Source: Plantago major
Taxonomy: Eukaryota > Streptophyta > Magnoliopsida > Lamiales > Plantaginaceae
NCBI GenBank assembly: GCA_026545765.1
Contig: CM048839.1
Coordinates: 47,476,677-47,540,676, forward strand
DNA: 64,000 nucleotides
Direction: 5' to 3'
Shown piece by piece: positions 59,201 through 64,000 of this stretch. The first letter of the stretch is position 1. Every line of letters starts with the position of its first letter. Made by a program: the position numbers and the translations under genes. The notes under the pieces were generated by a model. It had not been told where the DNA came from. It saw only the letters and a program-made list of their open reading frames with translations, and did not search any database.

Positions 59201-62200
59201 TTAGAGATTTGAGGCCTTCACCGGTGTACTTCAGAATAATTCCAACCTAGGAATCCTTGTCGGAGCTTCGTTTTGTTGGACTTTCCTCCTAAATTAATAT
59301 TATCACACAGTGATTCTATTGCAGTGTTTTCTTTCTTTCCACTAGATTCAGTTTAGATCTTTTCAGACAATACATATAGGTTATAAAGCCCTGATCTGTT
59401 TTCTTCTCGGTTACGACCAATTTTTGTATTAAGATGCTTTTGAATTATTTAATTGTGGAGTTCTTTTTTCAGGAAGCAGACCTCGTCCTGTTGGGAAAAG
59501 GACACCAAGGTTCCCTGTTACTTTTTCATACGAGGGTATAAAGGGGGAACGCTATGTATCCCCAACCAGGCAAGGTTTGAAGATAAAACCTACTGCCAAT
59601 GATGATGAAGTAGCTCATGAAGTAGCAATAGCACTAGCAGAGGCATCTCAAAGAGGTGGTTCTCCTCAGGTCTCCCGAACACCAAGTAAAAGAGCTGAAA
59701 GTGTTATGTCATCACCTTTTAGGCATGCTCAAAGAAAGGTAATGTTGGACTTTTTATACGGGAAAAATGTTCTCACTCAACTAATATATTGTTTGTTGAT
59801 ACAGCAGGGTGCTACTGAAATAGCGCAAACAAAGCTATTGGCTGCTGACGTAGAGGAAGAAGATCTGGAAGGAAGTACAGAAGCTGACACTGGAGAGTTG
59901 TCCAGGTATAGGCCTTACATGATGGACTCTGGAAGTATTGGTGTGGAGAGACAGAAGGATAAAAATGTGGAAAGACAGAAATTTGATGATGGCAATAATG
60001 AAAATCATTTGGATGACATCAAGGAAGAATGCAGTGGCACCGAGGAAGGGCAAAGGTTGAATTCTATTAGAGGAGGAAAGTTGGAGTTGGATGACACCGA
60101 TGCCAAAACTTTTAGGCACACAATGCAGACCCAGAGAAAGAAGAGCAAAAAGGTTCTTTTTGGGAAAGGTAATGCAATTCTGCACATTTATTTCAAATCC
60201 TTGTCTCTGAAGTCTGAAGTATTAGTAGATATGGATTACTTTCTCTTAAATCTCAGCTGGTAAAAACAAAAAACCTCCTTGCCTTGAGCATAGTGTAATT
60301 ATGTCCTCATTTCAAATGATCATGCTTAAAAATATTAGAAATAGCTGTGGGCCAGCTGTATAAGCATGACAGGTGAAGTTTCTCATGAACATACTTAAAC
60401 TCTGTCTTACCTATGTCCTGTTATTTCCTCCGGTGTCGCTGTGGAAGGCATCAATGGTTTCGGTAATACTACAGGCAATACATGTGTGTTTTTACTGTAT
60501 ATCAATATATTTATGAAATTTTTGTTGATTGTTAAGCCATTACATCTCTTGATCAACTTTCAGTTCATTTTTTAAGAGGTTGAAGATTATCTTTACCCTT
60601 TGCGAACAATTTTTTTTTTTTTTTTTTTTTGCATATGCAGTTGTAATTCATAGAATATGATGTTTACTTTCTTTAGCCTGCACGTCCATTTTGGTTCTGC
60701 AGAATACCTGTATAATTTGATGGGTTTTTTTTTTGAAAATTAAGTAATACATTGCTAGCTTAGGAAACTGAATTTCTGAGTCTCTGGCATATACCAAGTG
60801 TTCCCCCACCCTAAAAAAACCTGTTTTAGATGAAGACCCTGAGTTTTCCTTCCAAAATCCATTTGGAGTTGCTTCTGTATTTGGCTATAGTATTATTCAT
60901 GTTGGGCAATGCTGCTTTTGTAACCCTTTTACTTGATATCTTCAGATGAAGAAACCGCCTTTGATGCCTTGCAAACTCTGGCAGATTTGTCTTTAATGAT
61001 GCCGACAGAAAATGAAAATGGTAAAAATATCTAAACCCACTTTCTCCTATTTAAAGTCTTCAAGTACAATAATATGTGCATAACATTAGTCATCACCAAT
61101 TCTTGCAACTTTCTTTGACATGTTTACTCTATTATCTTTGTACCATATGCATTAAATTACATTACAGGGCATGCTTAATATGATTTAGGTTTATGGTATT
61201 ACCATCCTACCTCCCAAAAGGCTCAGTTACCTCTGAACTTGATACCCACTTTAGGATGCTTTTTAGGGCTGTGAGTTAGTAGATCTTTATTGTTACTATA
61301 ATTTCGGAGTTATTTTCTGTTACTTTTAAAATCCGTTACAAGATAGTGAAATTATTGGTTTGCAATTGTCACTGTTTGGTCAAGTCCTTGACATTCTTAT
61401 GGGCTGATGATGGTTTCTGGATTTGTCTCGTTCCTTTTTTTTTCTATTGGAAAAGGTCTCCGTTTTATTTCAGGAAAATCTTATGCTGCCTTTTACAGTT
61501 TGACTAAAAACATAGATTGGTTTCTTGGTTTTTAGCATTCGCATCAAGGATATACTCGTGATTGTATGTGCATTTGTATAGTTGAAAATTAACATAAATA
61601 TATGTGTTCATCAGAGTGTGAGATGCAGATTAAAGATGACGATGCTGATGAATCTTTGTCATTAGAAGCTTCGCATGCGATCCAGCAGAGGGACAAACGC
61701 AAATCAGCAGGCTTAAGAATGAAAGGTTATCAGCCAGTATCAAGAAATGAAGCTGCTTCCAGTAAAGCACCTAAATCTGGAAAAGCTTCAGTTCTCGATG
61801 CAGAACAAAATCAGGATAATCAGCCAGTTGTCATCAAAACGTCCAGAAGAAAGCAAAAAATGCAAGTACCAAAGGTGAGACACAAAAGCTTGCCCATCTT
61901 TTTTTTTTTGAAAATAACAACGGATAACGCTGAAATTATTTGCAGATTCAGGAATCTGAAGCTCGTCCTGATATTCATCTGCATGCTACCGGAATTGAGG
62001 TACTTTATTTTATGCTCTAAATTATATTGGTCATTTTGTTGTTGCTAAAACTATTACCTTCCACATTTTTAATTGGACTCTTATCTATTAAAATATTTAG
62101 CACATACAGTTCCTAATTTAGCGGAATGTGCAAATCTAATGTTATTGAAAGGTTGGTGGTTTTTTTTACTGTTGTGTGTGCTGTCACTTTTCAAGGGATT

Positions 62201-63956
62201 ACAACGATTTGAACTCTCATTTTAAACAATCATTTCAGTAGATACTAGGTACATCATTTATGAAATGAACTAGGTTGTACTTGTAGCATATTCCTTCTCC
62301 ATTTGAGAAGCTCTCTGAACTATGATGCTGCTTCTTTTAGGGTGGAGATGCCGGGAAGAAGATAATGACTAAGATTAAAAAATCCTCAAAAACCAATTCA
62401 CCAAAATTGTTGAGGGTTTCAGAAAATTCCTCTTGTTCCGATCTACCAAAAGAGGGAAGTGATTCAGCCCAGTCAGCTGTACAGGCTTCTGTAGTAAACA
62501 AAGTTGCTTTACCCACTAAAGCCAGGAGCAGGCGTAAGATGGACTTAAAAAAACCAGAGGCATATAAAAATCTCAAATATTCTGATAAAGTGTCTAATGA
62601 CCAAAACACTCTGCCATTCGCTTCATTGCCTGATGGCGTTCGTTTACAGGTTTGATACTTCCTGGTTCCTTCTGGTCTTGGGATTCATTATCCACATTTG
62701 ACTTTTTACTCTTCATATTCTAGGAAAATCTGTCAAGTTGTCTGTCGAATCAGCTGTTAAGGAGATGGTGCACATATGAATGGTTCTACAGTGCCATTGA
62801 TTATCCTTGGTTCGCAAAAAGGGAGTTTGTTGAATATCTGTTTCATGTTGGATTGGGTCATGTACCAAGGTTAACCCGTGTAGAATGGGGCGTCATAAGA
62901 AGGTACATGCTTCTAGCCCTCTGCCCTTCCATTTGATTTTTCTATCCAAATTTTCTTGAATAATAGTGTGTTAATAAATACCTCACTGTCCTTATGTTGA
63001 AGCAGTTCTCTTGGCAAACCACGGCGATTTTCAGTGCAGTTCCTGAAAGAAGAAAAGGAGAAACTTAATCAGTATCGGGATTCAGTTAGAAATCATTACA
63101 CAGAACTTCGTGAAGGTGTTAGAGAAGGATTGCCCACAGACCTTGCAAGGCCTTTATCTGTTGGCCAGCGTGTCATTGCCATACATCCAGAAACAAGAGA
63201 AATTCATGATGGGAGTGTTCTAACAGTTGATCATTCTAGGTGCCGGGTTCAATTTGATCGTCATGACCAAGGGGTTGAATTTGTCAAGGTAATTTACTTC
63301 CTAGCTATAAGTCCCCTCGATGTCACTCTAGTTTGATATGGACTGGATTACTATCAAATTAATTAACCCTGCTTATTTATATAAATCCTACATATTTATG
63401 CTGATAAGAATTGGGATCCTTGATGCTTCTTATCTATACCTATCGATTCACTAGAGATATTAACAATTGTAACAGGAAGATAACGATTCTGAGTACCATT
63501 TATGAAATCAATACTCTAGCCACCATTTCTCAAATGGCCTACAGTTGCATCCTCTGTTGTTTGCGAAATTTTATTCTCTCTTGTCTTTATGCAGTTGCCA
63601 CTTTTGCAGGTACCATTGCTTCATGATATGAAATAGCTACTTTAGTCACCATTTTCTCAAATGGCCTGCAGTTGCATCCTCTGTTCTATTCCAAATTGTA
63701 TTCTCTTGTCTTTATGCAGTTGCAATTTTTGCAGGATATCGACTGCATGCCATTAAATCCTTATGATAATATGCCTGCATTGTTCGGGAGACACACAGTT
63801 CCTAGTGACAGGTTGTTTGAGAATTTAAATGATCTGAAAGTAAATGGTCTACCAAGAGAATACATAAAGCTTTCTCCTCATGACCATCTGGATAATGTTG
63901 ATGGCATTTCTCAGTTGTCTCCATTGGCTAATCCTGCCAGTTTGAAGCAGACGAAG
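56293..63956 (+). CDS. ALWAYS EARLY / LIN9-family protein (SANT and DIRP domains), C-terminus beyond window
   Basis: Fourteen coding exons join in phase: 56293-56394, 56999-57097, 57338-57400, 58151-58228, 58629-58809, 59473-59738, 59805(or 59808)-60168, 60946-61020, 61615-61874, 61946-61999, 62341-62649, 62724-62902, 63006-63288 and 63735-63956, giving about 845 residues. A SANT/Myb domain spans about residues 42-95 ([40 protein letters not shown]). A Lys/Glu-rich middle follows. The DIRP domain is at about 635-715 ([56 protein letters not shown]), then a tudor-like [20 protein letters not shown] segment. Plant ALY proteins are the LIN9/Mip130 subunit of DREAM/MuvB-type complexes and repress or time cell-cycle and developmental genes in the nucleus. 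Arabidopsis ALY proteins are near 1000-1100 residues, so about 200 are missing on the right. The last donor is GC (AAG/GCATGT). Confidence 0.92.
58975..59193. mobile_element. Stowaway-like MITE in ALY intron (between exons 58629-58809 and 59473-59738)
   Basis: CTCCCGCCGTTCCG at the left is matched inversely by CGGAGGGAG at the right, both flanked by TATA/TA. The size is 219 bp. It is the third member of this MITE group in the window. Confidence 0.85.
63494..63734 (+). repeat. Tandem duplication (about 120 bp) of an intron 3' end, including its splice acceptor
   Basis: Copy 1 (63494-63609) and copy 2 (63610-63734) both contain CTCAAATGGCCT..AGTTGCATCCTCTGTT and end CTTTATGCAGTTGC...TTTTGCAG. 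The real exon starts at 63735 after copy 2. Copy 1 therefore leaves a second, intact-looking acceptor 125 bp upstream. Confidence 0.88.
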
Positions 63957-64000
63957 GCATGTACATCTCTCCCTTCCTTTACACACACACACACAGAGTA

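Noticed and set aside
1..64000. tRNA, rRNA or other structured RNA genes
   Set aside because: I looked for cloverleaf-like A/B boxes and conserved rRNA sequence by eye and saw none; a tRNAscan/Rfam run would be needed to exclude them.

Overview
The window is nuclear DNA of a flowering plant, almost certainly a eudicot. It has small-exon GT-AG genes with plant-specific products, Stowaway, PIF/Harbinger, CACTA and hAT DNA elements, and nested Ty1/Copia, Ty3/Gypsy and LINE retroelements. I cannot name the species.

Three host genes are supported. (1) 7309-8235 (+) is an intronless AP2/ERF transcription factor of the LEP/FZP/ERF086 type (ERF group VIIIb). (2) 20159-15056 (-) is a seven-exon gene for a 481-residue protein with five CCCH zinc fingers, closest to Arabidopsis At5g18550 (C3H58) by recalled similarity. 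(3) 56293 to the right edge (+) is an ALWAYS EARLY / LIN9-type gene with SANT and DIRP domains. Fourteen coding exons are traced and the C-terminal part lies outside the window.

The rest is mostly mobile DNA. From 1 to 3650 there is a minus-strand Ty3/Gypsy element (protease, gag, PBS, one LTR), abutting the 3' end of a second Gypsy element whose LTR (3763-4799) is a giant palindrome. A complete PIF/Harbinger transposon (8456-12093, TTA target duplication) follows the ERF gene; its transposase ORF is intact and its Myb-like ORF1 carries one frameshift. A 5'-truncated LINE tail lies just upstream of the CCCH gene. From 23176 to 40129 there is a 17-kb SIRE-like Copia element with two similar LTRs. 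Its gag-pol is decayed. After pol it carries a very long extra coding region with at least five short, phase-0, GT-AG-type introns, interrupted by a non-autonomous CACTA element (35059-36120, AAA target duplication).

From 40618 to about 46690 there is a minus-strand L1-type LINE containing a solo LTR (41041-42437, CTTGG duplication). Further right are a possible TIR element, a Gypsy 5' fragment carrying an 8-bp-TSD hAT-type MITE (49396-50011), a diverged LTR of the same family as the solo LTR, and an internally deleted Athila-like fragment.

The most unusual structures are the intron cassette in the Copia post-pol region and the LTR with 445-bp inverted arms. The host genes are not functionally linked to one another; each is an independent regulatory gene in a transposon-rich landscape.
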